Position numbers and translations under genes: made by a program
Notes under the pieces: generated by a model
What the model saw: the letters and a program-made list of their open reading frames with translations, nothing else
Told to the model about the DNA's origin: nothing
Databases searched by the model: none
NCBI RefSeq assembly: GCF_035594125.1
Contig: NC_087158.1
Location: forward strand, 6,436,501-6,500,500
DNA length: 64,000 nucleotides
Source of the DNA: Scylla paramamosain
Lineage: Eukaryota; Arthropoda; Malacostraca; Decapoda; Portunidae
Reading direction: 5' to 3'
In this document: in pieces, positions 11,462-25,800 of the stretch
How positions within the stretch are numbered: position 1 is the first letter of the stretch
Layout of the letters: every line of letters begins with the position of its first letter

Positions 11462-12316
11462 TTTTTTTTCTTTTCTTCCCCTTCATGTAGGAGTGGCACA
11501 GGCCAAGGGAAACAAAAATTCCAGCAAAAAAAAAACAAAAAAAAAACAGCCACTGAGGTGCCAGTCCCCAAACAGTCAAAAATGTTAGTCAAAAATACAA
11601 GTTAAGTGTCTTAAAACCTCACTCTTGAAAGAGTTCAAGTCATAGGAAGGTGGAAATACAGAGGCAGGCAGGGAGTTCCAAGGTTTACTAGAGAAAGGGA
11701 TGAATGATTGAGAATACTGGTTAACTTGCATTAGGGAAATGGACAGAATAGGGATGAGAGAAAAAAGCAAGTCTTATGCAGCAAAACCAAGGGAGGAGGG
11801 GAGGCATGCACTTCACAAGATAAGAAGAGCAGTTGGCATGAAAATAGCAGTAGAAGATAGCAAGAGATGCAACATTGCAGCAATGAGAATGAGGCTGAAG
11901 ACGGTCAGTTAGAGGAAAGGAGTTGATGAGATGGAAAACTTTTGATTACACCCTATCTAAAAGATAGCATACTACATACATGGACGGATAAGGAGGGGTG
12001 GGGGTGAGAAAAACTGGTGAAGAAGACTGATACCTAACTTCACAGAAACTGTTTTAGCTAGAGATGAGATGTGAAGTTTCCAGTTTAGATTATGATTAAA
12101 GGACAGAGGACAGACTGAGGATGTTCAGTGTAGAGAAGGGGGACGGTTGAGTGTCACTGAAGAAGAGGGGATAGTTGTCTGGAAGGTTGTGTCGAGTTGA
12201 TAGACGGAGGAATTGAATTCTTGGGACACTGAACAATACTAAGTTCACTCTCCCCCAGTCAGAAATTTTGGAGAGATCAGAAGTCAGGAATTCTGTGGCT
12301 TCCTTGTGTGAACTGT

Positions 12317-13504
12317 TTACTTCCTGAAGGATTGGACATCTACAAAAAGACGCGGAAAAGTGCAGGGTGGTATCATCAGCATAGGAATGGATAGGACAAA
12401 AGTTTGGTTTAGAAGGTCATTGATGAATAATAGGAAGAGAGTGGGTGACAGGACAAAACCCTGAGGAACACCATTGTCAATAGATTTAGGAGAAGAACAG
12501 TGACCATCTACCACAGTACCAATAGAATGGTCAGGAAAGAAACTCAAGATCAAGTTACCAAGAGAAGAATAGAGGCTGTAGGAGGGTAATTTGGAAATCA
12601 AAGCTTTGTGCCACTCTATCAAAAGCTTTTGATATGTCTAAGGCATCAGCAAAAGATTCACCAAAATCTCTAAAAGAGGATAATCAAGACTCAGTAAGGA
12701 AAGCCGGATCACCAGTAGAGTGGCATTGACGGAACCCATACTGTTGATCAGATAGAAGGTTGTGAAGTGATAGATGTTTAAGAATCTTCCTGTTGATGCA
12801 TTAAAAACTTCAGATAAGCAGGAAATTACAGCAACAGGATGGTTATTTGAGGGATTAGAACGGTCACCCTTTTTAGGAATAGGCTGAATGTAGGCAAGAT
12901 TCCAGCAAGAAGAAAAGATAGATGTTGATAGACAAAGATGAAAGAGTTTGACTAGGCAAGGTGCAAGCACAGAGGAGCAGTTTTGGAGAACAATAGGAGG
13001 GACCCCATCAGGTCCATAAGCCTTCCGAGGGTTTAGGCCAGCAAGGGCATGGAAAACATCATTGTGAAGAATTTTAATAGGTAGCATGGAGGATGGAGGA
13101 GAGGGAGGAACAAGCCCTGAATTGTCCAAGGTAGAGTTTTTAGCAAAGGTTTGAGCAAAGAGTTCAGCTTTAGAGATAGATATGATAACAGTGGTACCAT
13201 CTGGTTGAAATAAAGGAGGGAAAGAAGAAGCAAAGTTATTGGAGGTGTTTTTGGCTAGGTGCCAGAGATCACGAGGGGAGGTAGATCTTGAAAGATTTTG
13301 ACACTCTATTAATGAAGGAGTTTTGGCTAGTCGGAGAACAGACTTGGCATGGTTCCGGGCAGAAATATAAAGTGCAAGAGATTCTAGTAATGGAAGGCTC
13401 AGGTACCTTTTGTGAGCTACCTCTCTATCATGAATAGCAGGAGAACATGCTGTGTTAAACCAAGGTTTGGAAAGTTTAGGTATGGGCAGAAATATAAAGT
13501 GCAA
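12317..13504 (-). pseudogene. Jockey-like RT, decayed
   Basis: The first open segment (13504-12638) encodes the pre-RT region with the WFNTACSPAI and ARNHAKSVLRLAKT stretches, then the RT start YGPDGVPPIVLQNCSSVLAPCL and PIPKKGDRSNPSN. The palm lies in a second frame at 12622-12317: HKALISKLPSYSLYSSL, then DNGVPQGFVLSPTLFLLFINDLL. The thumb and C-terminus continue in fragments to about 11,585, where the FWNSLP-type end is again seen as PWNSLPASVFP. At least one frameshift separates the segments. Confidence 0.8.
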
Positions 13505-13608
13505 GAGATTCTGGTAATGGAAGGCTCAAGTACCTTTTGTGAGCTACCTCTCTATCATGAATAGCAGGAGAACAGGCTGTGTTAAACCAAGGTTTGGAAG
13601 GTTTAGGT
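13357..13608 (-). repeat. 127-bp tandem duplication inside LINE C
   Basis: 13357-13483 and 13484-13608 are near-identical direct copies (a few substitutions, for example ctagtaatgg against ctggtaatgg). They repeat part of the coding region before the RT, so the duplication arose after or during insertion and breaks the reading frame. Confidence 0.9.
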
Positions 13609-13731
13609 CGAGAAAAAGAGTGAGGAATGTAGGGCCCGATGCCAGACACTATCACCTCCGTTATGCGCTCGGCACACAGTCTCTGGCACAGAAGCAGTAG
13701 TCATTCCAAGGAAATTCAGCAAAATACCTCC

Positions 13732-14358
13732 TCAGTTCCCCCCAACTAGCAGAGGCAAAACACCAGAGGCACCTCTCCTTAGGAGATCCTGAGGATGGAT
13801 TGGAGCAATAGGACAAGATACAGATATGAGATTGTGATTGGAGGAGCCCAATGGAGAAGATAGGGTAACAGCATAAGCAGAAGGATTAGAGGTTAGGAAA
13901 AGGTCAAGAATGTTGGGTGTATCTCCAAAACGGTCAAGGATATGAGCAGGGTGTTGCACCAATTGGAGGATAGCAAAGTTGAAGGCTAGTTCACCATGAT
14001 GGTCAGTGAAGGGAGAGGAAACCCAAAGCTGGTGGTGAACATTGAAGTCTCCAAGAATGGAGGTCTCTGCAAAAGGGAAGTGAGTCAGAATGTGCTCCAC
14101 TTTGGAGGTTAAGTAGTCAAAGAATTTCTTATAGTCTGAGGAGTTAGGTGAGAGGTATACAGCACAGATAAATTTAGTTTGAGAGTGACTCTGTAATAGT
14201 AGCCAGATGGTGAAAAACTCGGAATATTCAAGAGTGTGGGCACAACAGCAGGTTAAGTCATTGCGCACATAAATGCAACATTCAGCTTTGGATGGAAAAT
14301 GAGAATAAAGAAAGTAGGAGGGAACAGAAAAGGGGCTATTGTAAGTTGCCTCAGACAC
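13732..14358 (-). pseudogene. Jockey-like LINE endonuclease
   Basis: 208 codons of an EEP-type endonuclease. It shows the CIYVRNDL start, [20 protein letters not shown], the [11 protein letters not shown] motif with catalytic Asp, [14 protein letters not shown], and SSNHNLISV with the catalytic SNH/SDH His near the C-terminus. It is the best-preserved segment of this copy, but it lacks the N-terminal part of the domain and is separated from the RT by stops. Confidence 0.8.
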
Positions 14359-14530
14359 CTATGTTTCAGTGAGGAAAAGAAGATGAGGTTTAGTAGAGGA
14401 GAGATTGTGTTCTAGAAATTGAAAACTAGATCTAAGACTGTGAATGTTGCAGAAATTAATGAAGAAAAAGTTGAGGGGGGGTCTGAAGAGACTTAGGGTT
14501 GATACCAGAAGACACTAGCCTTGATGAGCA

Positions 14531-14798
14531 TCATCAACAGGACCCACCAAGTAAATTTTTAAGTTGGTTTTTACCTAATTATTTTTTATTATTTTATTCA
14601 TAATACTGTACATGCATATCATAAATAAAGATGATGTTTACTAGAGGAGAGGTGATGTTGTACAGATAGAAAATTATATCTAAGACAGCAAATGTTACAC
14701 AATTTAATGAAGAAAAGCTATAATATACCAGTAAAATGCCTTGGAAGGCGATTAACGAGCAAAGATGTCAGTAAAGCATCAGTGGAAGGGGTATTTCA

Positions 14799-14801
<3 letters not shown>
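14531..14801. other. diverged LINE C 5' fragment and spacer
   Basis: 14,620-14,720 resembles 14,380-14,470 of the adjoining LINE (shared tagaggagag...taagac...aattaatgaagaaaa order), so a second, older 5' fragment of the same family lies here in the same orientation. The rest is AT-rich. Confidence 0.5.

Positions 14802-14893
<92 letters not shown>
14802..14893 (+). repeat. (GA)n microsatellite
   Basis: 92-bp GA tract. Its 3' flank (14,894-14,940) is the same sequence that follows the (GA)n at 15,491-15,627, so it is part of a copy of the same MITE rather than an independent slippage tract. Confidence 0.97.
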
Positions 14894-14894
<1 letters not shown>

Positions 14895-15261
14895 CAGCAG
14901 ACAGCAGCCTTAAATAGGTTGTTATACCTGAAATTTCATAAAGGAGAACATAGAGTTCTTTGTTTAATCATGATTAGTTCCTTTTCATTACATGGACTGT
15001 ACTAAATACATATTTTTTCTTAAGCTACTTTTTTTGAATACTTTTGGCTTAAGTTGAGAACTTGACCGCCCTAATTTGAGGAATGGTGAAGTGGAGCCAC
15101 CAGGCACAATATCTACCAATTCACAAAACAGAGCAATGACTAAATTTTGACTTCTCTATTTCCTTAGTTTGGTGGCATCCCTACTTCCTTGATGCCATTT
15201 TCCTATTGTTCTATGCCAATAGAATGGAATACATCTACACCAAATAAGAGATAGCCTATAG
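14894..15261. other. MITE fragment then unassigned DNA
   Basis: The first 45 bp match the 3' flank of the GA tract in the inner MITE (gcagcagacagcagcctt...). The rest shows no supported feature. Confidence 0.5.
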
Positions 15262-15413
15262 CAGCGTTCCCTCACATATTCATGGTTTTGCATATTTGTA
15301 GAGTTTTCCCTAACCTAACCTAACTAATGGGGAGTTTTCAGAGTTGCCAGGTGTCACCACCAGCTCAGTCTTTCAGCCCAAAGAGCCCAAATTATTCTTT
15401 CAGTTATAAATTA

Positions 15414-15704
<291 letters not shown>

Positions 15705-15961
15705 TACATATCAACTTATTCCCCTTTTATTTTATAGTGCACTGTATTTTTTAATTAAAATATCATGTACTATACATATAATAACTGTTTTTTATTGTCT
15801 TAAAGTGAATTGCTTAGTAAATGTGAGATGCATAGTTTAAGGTTTAAACTATAAATATAGGTAGTTCTGATCCTTATAGGGATGGTTTCCCATATTCACA
15901 GATTTTAACTATTTGCAGGAGGCTCTGGAATGTAACTCCCACAGATGGCAGGGAAACACTG

Positions 15962-16149
15962 CATATCTTCCCTCCCACAACAGCGATGCACTTCTGTGTT
16001 AAAGAGATGCAGCTAGTAAGCCAATATATATACTGATCGTTCAATTAATCCTTTATGTCATAAAACTTCTCTGAAAAAATCTAGTGAACAATTTTTCCTC
16101 TATCACTGCACTGTCCTTGATCTAAATTACATATTAAAACTACACATGA
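15962..16149. other. no gene recognised
   Basis: Short AT-rich spacer. Confidence 0.5.
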
Positions 16150-16208
16150 TAGTGTAATGATCAGTATGCTTGGCTCACAAACCACATATATATATATTTA
16201 TATATATG
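16150..16208 (+). mobile_element. truncated tRNA-like SINE head plus TA run
   Basis: tagtgtaatgatcagtatgc and cttggctcacaa resemble the A-box half of a tRNA-derived SINE (D-arm and anticodon region). It is replaced by a TATA run at about 16,186-16,208 before any B box. Confidence 0.35.
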
Positions 16209-16565
16209 CTTGGCTTTTGTCTCCAAACTCTCCCCCATAGAGAGACTGTATTAACTTGCAGAAATAAAGCTATCATTCAGGGAAACTGGTTTGTTTGCCA
16301 AACAAACATTACATTGCTGAATATTCTGTGGCACCAAATGCTTTGTCAGGAATTGTGGCAATGATATTTCAATCCTTGTCTTTGCATCCTACAATTTGTA
16401 TGCTGAACATAAACCTTATCAACAAGTTTCTTGAGCTTCATATACTTTTATATATATTACACAAAGTCCATGACAACTGAAAAAACTATGCAAATAATGA
16501 AATGTAGCAGTAGCATCAAGGTAACACCAGTCTGCTACTAATACTGCTGCCATCCACCTTCTGAC
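16209..16565. other. intron-like sequence
   Basis: No supported features. If the adjoining exon candidate is real, this is its downstream intron on the minus strand. Confidence 0.45.
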
Positions 16566-16697
16566 CTGCTCAGATGAAGCAGAAGCGTTGTCCTCTTCAA
16601 AAGAATCCTCAGCCACCACACCAGACCGCTCATTGCTGTGGTAGTGTTGGGAGTAGAAGTTGGGGTAGTGGACAGGAGGAATGACACTGCCCTCACT
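16566..16697 (-). CDS. candidate host exon, acidic/Ser-rich
   Basis: Unrecognised 44-codon segment on the minus strand. The acceptor reads TATTTTCAACACAG|AGTGAG and the donor GAGCAG|GTCAGAAG. The length is 132 bp, phase 0 at both ends. The translation begins SEGSVIPPVHYPNF and ends EEDNASASSEQ; it is polar, with an acidic SFEED cluster and aromatic residues, more like a cytoplasmic tail or linker than a folded domain. Local base composition is higher in GC than the surrounding DNA. The same phase as the candidate at 1295-1777 supports, but does not prove, one gene. Confidence 0.5.
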
Positions 16698-17311
16698 CTG
16701 TGTTGAAAATATATGCTGCCATAAGATGGAGAAAATACTGAATCTGATACTGACAGAAATAAAGAACAAAATTGTTTACAAAAATTTTATCATAATTGTT
16801 TATAATATCAAGCAAATCTACAGAACATAGGACAACTCTACAACAAGCAGGCTCCAGGCTCCAGGCTGGCAAGCTTGAATAGTCTACACATCATATAAAC
16901 TTTTGACTGAATAAAGATTCAGATGGATCCATGCTATTTTACAGGATTTAAGCTTTTAACAATGATACAAGTTCCCCATCAAAGGAACAACAAACTAAAG
17001 TCAAGTATGCGATCTCCTTCACTTTGTGTGCCTTCTTGTTGCAGTAAAATAATGTTCAGCTTCATTTATCCAATTTTCATGGTCTAAATGAAACCTTTCT
17101 TATCAAAGATAATATAAGTTGTGGGATTTAGTTCACAATCAAATCAACATTTCTCTATTTTACCTACATCTGACATCTGTATTCATATGAATTTTTCTAC
17201 AGCTACCCACCCAGCAAGAGAAGAGTGCTGTGGAGATCTCCATCACCCACAATAAGTCCCTGAAATGCCTAAATAAACTTGGGATTCATGTCAAATAAAA
17301 ACAAAACTCAC
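16698..17311. other. intron-like sequence
   Basis: AT-rich DNA between two minus-strand exon candidates; it includes a short tandem duplication of ggctccaggct at about 16,850-16,866. Confidence 0.45.
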
Positions 17312-17484
17312 TGGGACATAGTACACATTTGTAAGAGTCCAAGGCAAGACTATCCCACCATCTGTGTACCATGGAATGCTCCCAACAACTGGAGTTACCC
17401 ACAACTGAGCTGCACTTGGTGCCAATAACCACTCATTCTCAGATACCCAACTCCTAAGCAAATCAATGCTGCATCTGATTACCA
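17312..17484 (-). CDS. candidate host exon, aromatic-rich
   Basis: Minus-strand frame open over the whole span. Its 3' boundary is GTCCCA|GTGAGT, a strong donor except for A at -1, and falls after a complete codon. The acceptor is ambiguous: TTTTTACTAAGTATTGTCCTAG at 17485 has a branch-point-like TACTAAG, but AGs before 17453 and 17404 would also work. The C-terminal half reads QLWVTPVVGSIPWYTDGG and then IVLPWTLTNVYYVP, well-ordered sequence rich in Trp, Pro and Val unlike random translation. Family not recognised. Confidence 0.42.
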
Positions 17485-18367
17485 CTAGGACAATACTTAG
17501 TAAAAATTAACAAAGGTGGGGAGTTCCTCAGTCTATTACCATTACTGGGTAGGATACAGATGGAGAAATAGTACAAAAGACAGTTCAGTATTTGGTACAG
17601 TAGAGAACACTAACCCTCACCTATAGAAAGAGATCAGCCATCAATACTTTCAAAGGAATAATTTCATCACTGTAAAATGGTTCTTTTTCAGGTCCCTTCA
17701 ATAAACCTTGCATGTCACTAGGTCATGGACCATGCTTCTATGAAAAGGCACAGATCAATGCCTCTTATGAAAGAGCACAGAGTTGATAAGGAATGAAAAA
17801 AGAAAAACTTAACTGACTTTGGAATCAAATATCTAAACTACATCTCTGTAAAAAAGATAGGGAGACTGAAAGAAATTTAATTGGAAAACATTCTATACAA
17901 CATGGACAACCAAGGTCATGTGACCTTCTTAACATAACTCCTCCTATCAAATCACAATCTAAAAGCTTAAACACCTGATACCTTGAGCCTCCTACACACA
18001 TTATGAACAGATGGTTCCCAGCCTTTTTTTTAGGAGATTAGTACAATGCCATGTTAACCTTCACATTATCATCCAAACATCAATTTAAAAAGCTAAATAC
18101 TTATCAAGTGAATTTACACATGCTTCAACACTCAAATACAGAATCCTGCACACAAACTTGACATGCCTTTGACAACTTTTTTATTGTCATATAAGAGAAA
18201 TAATAAATCACCACCTCATTTCCTTTCCTCTTATGTTGCTTAGTGTTTTGAGGACATGCTGCCATACATACATAGCAAAACACAAGTACGAAAATTAAGA
18301 GTGAAACATTGTGAAAACAAGGAATAAATATGTTTCATGTGACAGCATAGGAAGTGAAGCACAAGAA
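17485..18367. other. intron-like or intergenic sequence
   Basis: AT-rich; no gene, RNA or repeat that I can support. Confidence 0.5.
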
Positions 18368-18550
18368 GTACAAGTGGCTAGGTGTACAGGCCACACACCT
18401 ACCTGGCTTGGTCTCAGGTTCAACACCCGGGTTTGGAGGGCACGGCGGCCATGCCTGCTGCTAATGACCTGGCCTGTATCTGGTTCATTCGGGCTTCATC
18501 CTCAGCCATCAAAAGCTTGTTGTTGATAATTCTGTGCCATCACCAGGAAA
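18368..18550 (+). mobile_element. tRNA-derived SINE
   Basis: GC-richer block with an A-box-like tggctaggtgtacagg (18375-18390) and a B-box-like ggttcaacacc (18418-18428) spaced as in a tRNA gene. It is followed by a unique body and ends before a purine-rich stretch. It differs from the SINEs at 10,857 and 11,354. It is not a functional tRNA: no cloverleaf acceptor stem is visible. Confidence 0.5.
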
Positions 18551-19080
18551 TGGAACAGAAGGAAAGGGGAGGTGAAGAGAAAAAAGACAGTGGGTAAGGA
18601 TATAAGAACTTCTGAAAATATGCAATAAAGGGAGAATGGAAAAAGGAAGATGAAAATGAAATTTAGGAGATTACAAGGAGGTTGGTGGGTTCCCCTTGTT
18701 ACTAATACTGTACATACTGTATATGGATGAATAAAGCTACAAAATATCTTTTATCTTGCCTCCTTAAAAAAAAGTCAATACTGACCTTCATTAGCATCCT
18801 TAAAAATTTCATCAGATACAAAACAAAACTGCTGTTATAGTGACTTAAACACTCCATATCATCTGTCAGCCCCTGCAGGCTCCACACTGAATAAAAGGGT
18901 CACACCTGTCGTTACAGCAGTCATGTGAACCTTTATGACTTCTCTCACAGTACTTGCACACAACCAAAATATATAAATGACCACATATTTTACACTTCCC
19001 TCAGCTTGTTAAGTGTGGTTCAACAGCCCCCACAACAAATGATCTGTCTCATTGTAGCAACAGCATGTCTTTATCAACTG
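18551..19080. other. no gene recognised
   Basis: Mixed purine-rich and AT-rich DNA without supported features. Confidence 0.5.
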
Positions 19081-19084
19081 CACA

Positions 19085-19155
<71 letters not shown>
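19081..19155 (+). repeat. (CA)n microsatellite
   Basis: About 75 bp of CA repeat with one interruption near its start. Confidence 0.97.
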
Positions 19156-19800
<645 letters not shown>

Positions 19801-22800
19801 TTCCAATACCACTGATAATAATGAGTGTTTTTGAGCTTGTTACCTATAAAAAACATGAAAATTGATGCAAAGCACTCTATAATGGGAAAGAAAAGAACAT
19901 TGCAAGAAAAGTGTATAATGAGTGTTTTATAGTTCAAAAGAACCACAAGGCAAATAATACAAAAACTAGTGTATATGAAGAAGTTTCGTAGATACCAAAA
20001 TGCTGAAACTCAAGAACAACACTCTTAATTGAGAAACAGAACAATTTTACTAAATGTGTGTATTTTGAGTGCTTTTCACATTCTTAGTTACCAAAACCCC
20101 AAATTGCATGCGAAGCCAGCTTTATGTGGGAAAAAAATGACATTACCAGAAAAAAATGTCTTTTGAGTGTTTTTGAGCGTGTTAGGCAATAAAGCACTAA
20201 AAAGGAGGGCAATCACATTATATTGGAATAAAACCAATTTTTAATAAGAACTTGCCTTTAAGTCTTTTTGAGCTCCTTATATACCAAAACACTAAAACGC
20301 ATGCAAAATACACTTTATGGTGAAAAAGAATAACATTACCAAAAACATGTATTTTTAGTGTTTTTGATCATGTTACCAATAAAAACGCTTAAATGACATT
20401 ACCAGAAAAATGTCTTTTAAGTGTTTTTGAGCGTGATATGCAACAAAGCACTAAAAAGCAGAAAAATCACACAACTTGGGAATAAAACCAACTTTTACGA
20501 AGAACTTGCCTTTAAGTGTTTTTTTAAACTCCTTACATACCAAAACGCTAAAACGCATGTAAAACAGCCTTTATGGAGAAACAGAATAACTACCAAAAAT
20601 ATGTATTTTGAGTGTTTTTGATCATGTTACTTATAAAAACGCTTAAATACATGTAAAGGACCCTATGTTTGTATAAGAAAAGGACATTAAGAAAATCGTG
20701 TATTATGAGTGTTTTTAAGTTCCTTAAGTACCAAAAAGCTAAAACACACAAATAACACTTTATAGAGAAAAAAAAAAAATTGTTATTCATCTTCATAGGT
20801 ACCAAAATTCTGGAAAAATTCAGGAAAATTTTGTAAAAAAAAATAATTATAAAAAAAATAATTTTAGCTTTTTTCCGGAGTTACGTACGAAACCCTGAAG
20901 TGCATGCAAAGCCACCTATATGGAGAAATTATTCGATTTTACCAGAAACCTGTCTTTTGAGTGTTTTTTTTTTTTTCAGCAATTTCAACAATATTACTGA
21001 AAATGTGTCTTTTCAGTGATTTACGTAGAAAAACGCTAAAACGGATGCAAACCAACCAATATGAAGAAATAGAATAACATTACCAAAAAGATATATTTTG
21101 ATGTGTTTTTGAGCTTGTCACCTACAAAAAAATGCGAAAATGGATGAAACGCACTCTATATTAGGAAAGAAAAGGACATTACGAGAAACGTGTATAATGA
21201 GTGTTTTACAGTTTCACAAGAACCACAAGGCAAAAAACTCAAAAACTCGTGTACATAAAAAAGTTTCTTACATACCAAAATGCTGAATCTCATGAATAAC
21301 ACTTTTAATTAAGAAAAAGAACAACCTTACTAAATGCCTGTATTTTGAGTGTTTTTCACATTCTTAGTTACCAAAACCCCAAATTCCATGCGAAACTAGC
21401 TTTATGTGGGAAAAAAAAAAAAAATTACCAGAAAATGTCTTTCAAGTGTTTTTGAGCGTGTTAGGCAATAAACCACTAAAAAGCAGGGCAATCACATTAC
21501 ATGGGAATAAAGCCAACTTTTACCAGGAACTTGCCTTTAGGTGTTTTTGAGCTCATTACATACCAAAACGCTAAAACGCATGCAAAACACCTTTTATGGA
21601 GAAACAGAATAACATTACCAAAAATATGTATTTTAAGTGTTTTTGATCATGTTATCTATAAAAACGCTTAAATACATGCAAAGAACGTTATGTTTTGGAA
21701 ACGAAAGGACATTACGAGAAATATGTATTATGAGTGTTTTTTTAGTACCAAAAAGCTAAAACCCACAAATAACACTCATTATTTAGAAAAAATAAATAAA
21801 TAAAAAAAAAAAAAATTGGATTTTGTTTTTTTTTGTTATTCATCTTCAAAGGTACCGAGATTCCAAAATTCTGGGAAAATTCCGGGCTATTATATGATAA
21901 AAGAAAATTATCAAAAAAGTTAATTTTAGCTTTATTTTCGGACTGTTATATACCAAACCCTAAAGTGCATGCAAAGCCTCCTATATGAGGAAATTAAACG
22001 ACCTTAAAAGAAATCTGTCTTTTGAGTGTTTTTCAGAATGTTAGGCACCAAAACGATAAATAAATAAGGAACTCACTCTATATGGGAATCCAAACAAAAC
22101 TACTGAAAACGTGTCTTCTCAGTGTTTTACGTAGAAAAACGCTAAAAGGGATGCAAACCAACCAATTAAAAAAAAAAAAAAGAAAAACATTACCAAAAAG
22201 GTATATTTTGAGTGTTTTTGAGCTTGTTACCTACAAAAAACGCGAAAATTGATGCAAAGCACTCTAAATTAGGAAATATAAAGGACATTGCAAGAAAAGT
22301 GTATAATGAGTGTTTTATAGTTCAAAAGAACCAAAAGGCAAAAAAACGCAAAAACTTGTGGATATGGAGAAGTTTCCTAGATACCAAAATGCTGAAACTC
22401 ATGAATAACATTCCTAATTGAGAAACAGAACAACCTTACTAAATGCGTGTATTTTGAGAGCTTTTCACATTCTTAGTTACCAAAACCTCAAATTGCATGC
22501 AAAACCAGCTTTATGTAAGAAAAAAATGACATTACCAGAAAAAAGTCTTTTGAGTGTTTTTCAGCCTGATAGGCAATAAAGCGCTAAAAAGTAGGGCAAT
22601 CACATTACATTTGAATAAAACCAATTTTTAATAAGAACTTGCCTTTAAGTCTTTTTGAGCTCCTTATATACCAAAACACTAAAACGCATGCAAAATACAC
22701 TTTATGGTGAAACAGAATAAAATTACCAAAAACATGTATTTTGAGTATTTTTGATCATATTATCTATAAAAACGCTTAAATACATGCAAAGAACCTTTGG

Positions 22801-25800
22801 GAAACAAAAGGACATTACGAGAAACGTATATTATGAGAGTTTTTAAGTTTAAGTACCAAAAATCTAAAACCCACTCTTTATTTAGAAAAAAAAAATAAAA
22901 AAATAAATAAAAAAATAAATATATAATTTTTTTTTTGTTATTCATCTTCATAGGTACCGAAATCCCAAAATTCTGGGAAAATTCAAGGCAATTATATGAT
23001 AAGAGAATATTATCAAAAAAGTTGATTTTAGCTGTTTTTTTTCGGACTGTTATGTACCAAACCCTAAACTGCATGCAAAGCCTCCTATATAAGGAAATTA
23101 AACGACCTTACCAGAAATCTGTCTTTTGAGTGTTTTTCAGCATGTTAGGCACCAAAATGATAAATAATAAGGAACTCACTTTATATGGGAATCCAAAACA
23201 AAATTACTGAAAACGTGTGTTCCCAATGTTTTACGTAGAAAAACGCTAAAATGGATGTAAACCAACCAATATCAAGAAATAGAAAAACATTACCAAAAAG
23301 GTATATTTTGAGTGTTTTGAGCTTGTTACCTACAAAAAAACGCTAAAATTGATACAAAGCACTCTATATTGGGAAACAAAGGGACATTGCTATAAAAGTG
23401 TATAATGAGTGTATTATAGTTCAAAAGAACAACAAGGCAAAAAACGCAAAAACTCGTGTATATGGAGAAGTTTCCTAGATACCAAAATGCTGAAACTCAT
23501 GAATAACACTCTTATTTGAGAAGCAGAACAACCTTACCAAATTCATGTATTTTGAGTGTTTTTCATATTCTTAGTTACCAAAAACCCAAATTTCATGCGA
23601 AACCAGATTTATGTGGGAAAACATGACATTTCCAGAAAAATGTCTTTTGAGTGTTTTTGATCGTGATAGGCAATAAAGCACTAAAAAGCAGGGCAATCAC
23701 TTTTCATTGGAATAAAATCAATTTTTACCAAGAACTTGCCTTTAAATGTTTTTGAGCTTCTTATATACCAAACCGCTAAAACGCATGCAAAACAAACTTT
23801 ATGGAGAAACAGAATAACATTACCAAAACCATGTAATTTTGGTGATATTTATCATGTTATCTATAAAAAAGCTTAAATACATGCAAAGAACACTATGTTT
23901 GGGAAACAAAAGGACATTACGAGAAACGTGTATTATGAGTGTTTTTTTTAAGTTCCTTAAGTACCAAAAAGCTAAAACCCACAAATAACACTCTTTATTT
24001 AGAAAAAAAAAAAAAAAAAATAGGATTTTTTTTTTCATCTTCGTAGGTACCGAGATGCCAAAATTCTGGAAAAATTCAGGAAAATTATATGAACAAAAGA
24101 ATATTATCAAAAAAGTTAATTTTAGCTTTTTTTTCAGACTGTTATGTACCAAACCCTAAAGTGCATGCAAAGCCTCCTATATGAGGAAATTAAACGACCT
24201 TACCAGAAATCTGTCTTTTGAGTGTTTTTCAGCATGTTAGGCACCAAAACGATGAATAATAAGGAACTCACTCTATATGGGAATCCAAAACAAAATTACT
24301 GAAAATGTATCTTCTCAGTGTTTTACGTAGAAAAACGCAAAAACTCGTGTATATAAAGAAGTTTCTTCGATTCCGAAATGCTGAAACTCATGAATAACAA
24401 TCTTAATTGAGAAACAGAACAATCTTAGGAAATGCCTGTATTTTGAGTGTTTTTCGTATTCTTAGTTAGCAATACCCAAAATAGCATAAGAAACTAGCTT
24501 TATGAGGGAAAAAAATGACATTATCAGAAGTGTCTTTTAATTGGTTTTTAGCGTGTTAGGCAATGAAGTACTAAAAAGCAGGGCAATCACATTACATGGG
24601 AATAAAACCAACTTTTACCAAAAACTTGCCAATATGTGTTTTTGAGCTCCATACATACCAAACCGCTAAAACGCATGGAAAACAAACTTTATGGAGTAAC
24701 AGAATAACATTACCAAAAACCTGTATTTTGAGTGTTTTTGATAATGTTATCTATAAAAACGCTTAAATACATGCAAAGAACCTTATGTTTGGGAAACGTA
24801 AGGACATTACGAGAAACGTGTATTATTAGTGTTTTTAAGTTCCTTAACTAACAGAAAGCTAAAACCCACAAATAACACTCGTTATTTAGAAAAAAAAATA
24901 AAAAATAAAAAAATAAATAAGTATAAGTATTTTCTTTTTCTTTTTTTTTTTTTTTTTTTGTTATTCACCTTCATAGGTACCGAGATGCCAAAATTCTGGG
25001 AAAAATTGGGGCATTATATGATAAGAAATTTATATCAAAAAGTTGATATTAGCTTTTTTTTCGGACAGTTATGTACCAAACACTAAAGTGCATGCAAAGC
25101 CTCCCATATGAGGAAATTAAACGACCTTACCAGAAATCTGTGTTTTAAGTGTTTTTCAGCATGTTCGGCACCAAAACGATAAATAATGAAGAACTCACTC
25201 TATATGGCAAACCAAAACAAAATTACTGAAAACGTGTCTTCTCAGTGTTTTACGAAGAAAAACGCTAAAACGGATGTAAACCAACCAATATCAAGAAGTA
25301 GAAAAACATTACAAAAAAGGTATATTTTGAGTGTTTTTGAGCTTGTTACCTACAAAAAAAAAACGCGAAAATTGATACAAAGCACTCTATATTGGGAAAC
25401 AAAGGGACATTGCAAGAAAAGTGTATAATGAATGTTTTATAGTTCAAAAGAACCACAAGCCAAAAAACGCAAAAACTCCTGTATATGGAGGAGTTTCCTA
25501 GATACCAAAATGCTTAAACTCATTAATAACACTCTTAATTAAGAAACAGAACAACTTTACTAAATGCGTGTATTTTGAGTGCTTTTCACATTCTTAGTTA
25601 CCAAAATCCCAAAATACATGTGAAACTAGCTTTATGTGGGAAAAAAATGACATTACCAGAAAAGTGTCTTTTGAGTGTTTTTGAGCGTGATAGGCAATAA
25701 AGCACTAAAAAGCAGGGAAATCACTTTACATGGAAATAAAATCAATTTTTACCAAGAACTTGCCTTTAAGTGTTTTGAGCTCCTTATATACCAAAACGCT

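Larger units (their letters stand above)
11470..14530 (-). mobile_element. Jockey-like LINE (family C), near full length
   Basis: Minus-strand non-LTR retrotransposon. The 3' tail is at 11,470-11,550, the RT spans about 11,585-13,504, and the endonuclease lies upstream at 13,732-14,358. An internal 127-bp tandem duplication (13357-13608) and several frameshifts and stops make it inactive. The 5' end near 14,530 is estimated from the loss of similarity to known LINE structure. Confidence 0.85.

Noticed and set aside
15309..15330. Three CCTAA units, like the arthropod telomere repeat TTAGG
   Set aside because: Too short and inside a MITE; chance or element sequence is more likely than an interstitial telomere.
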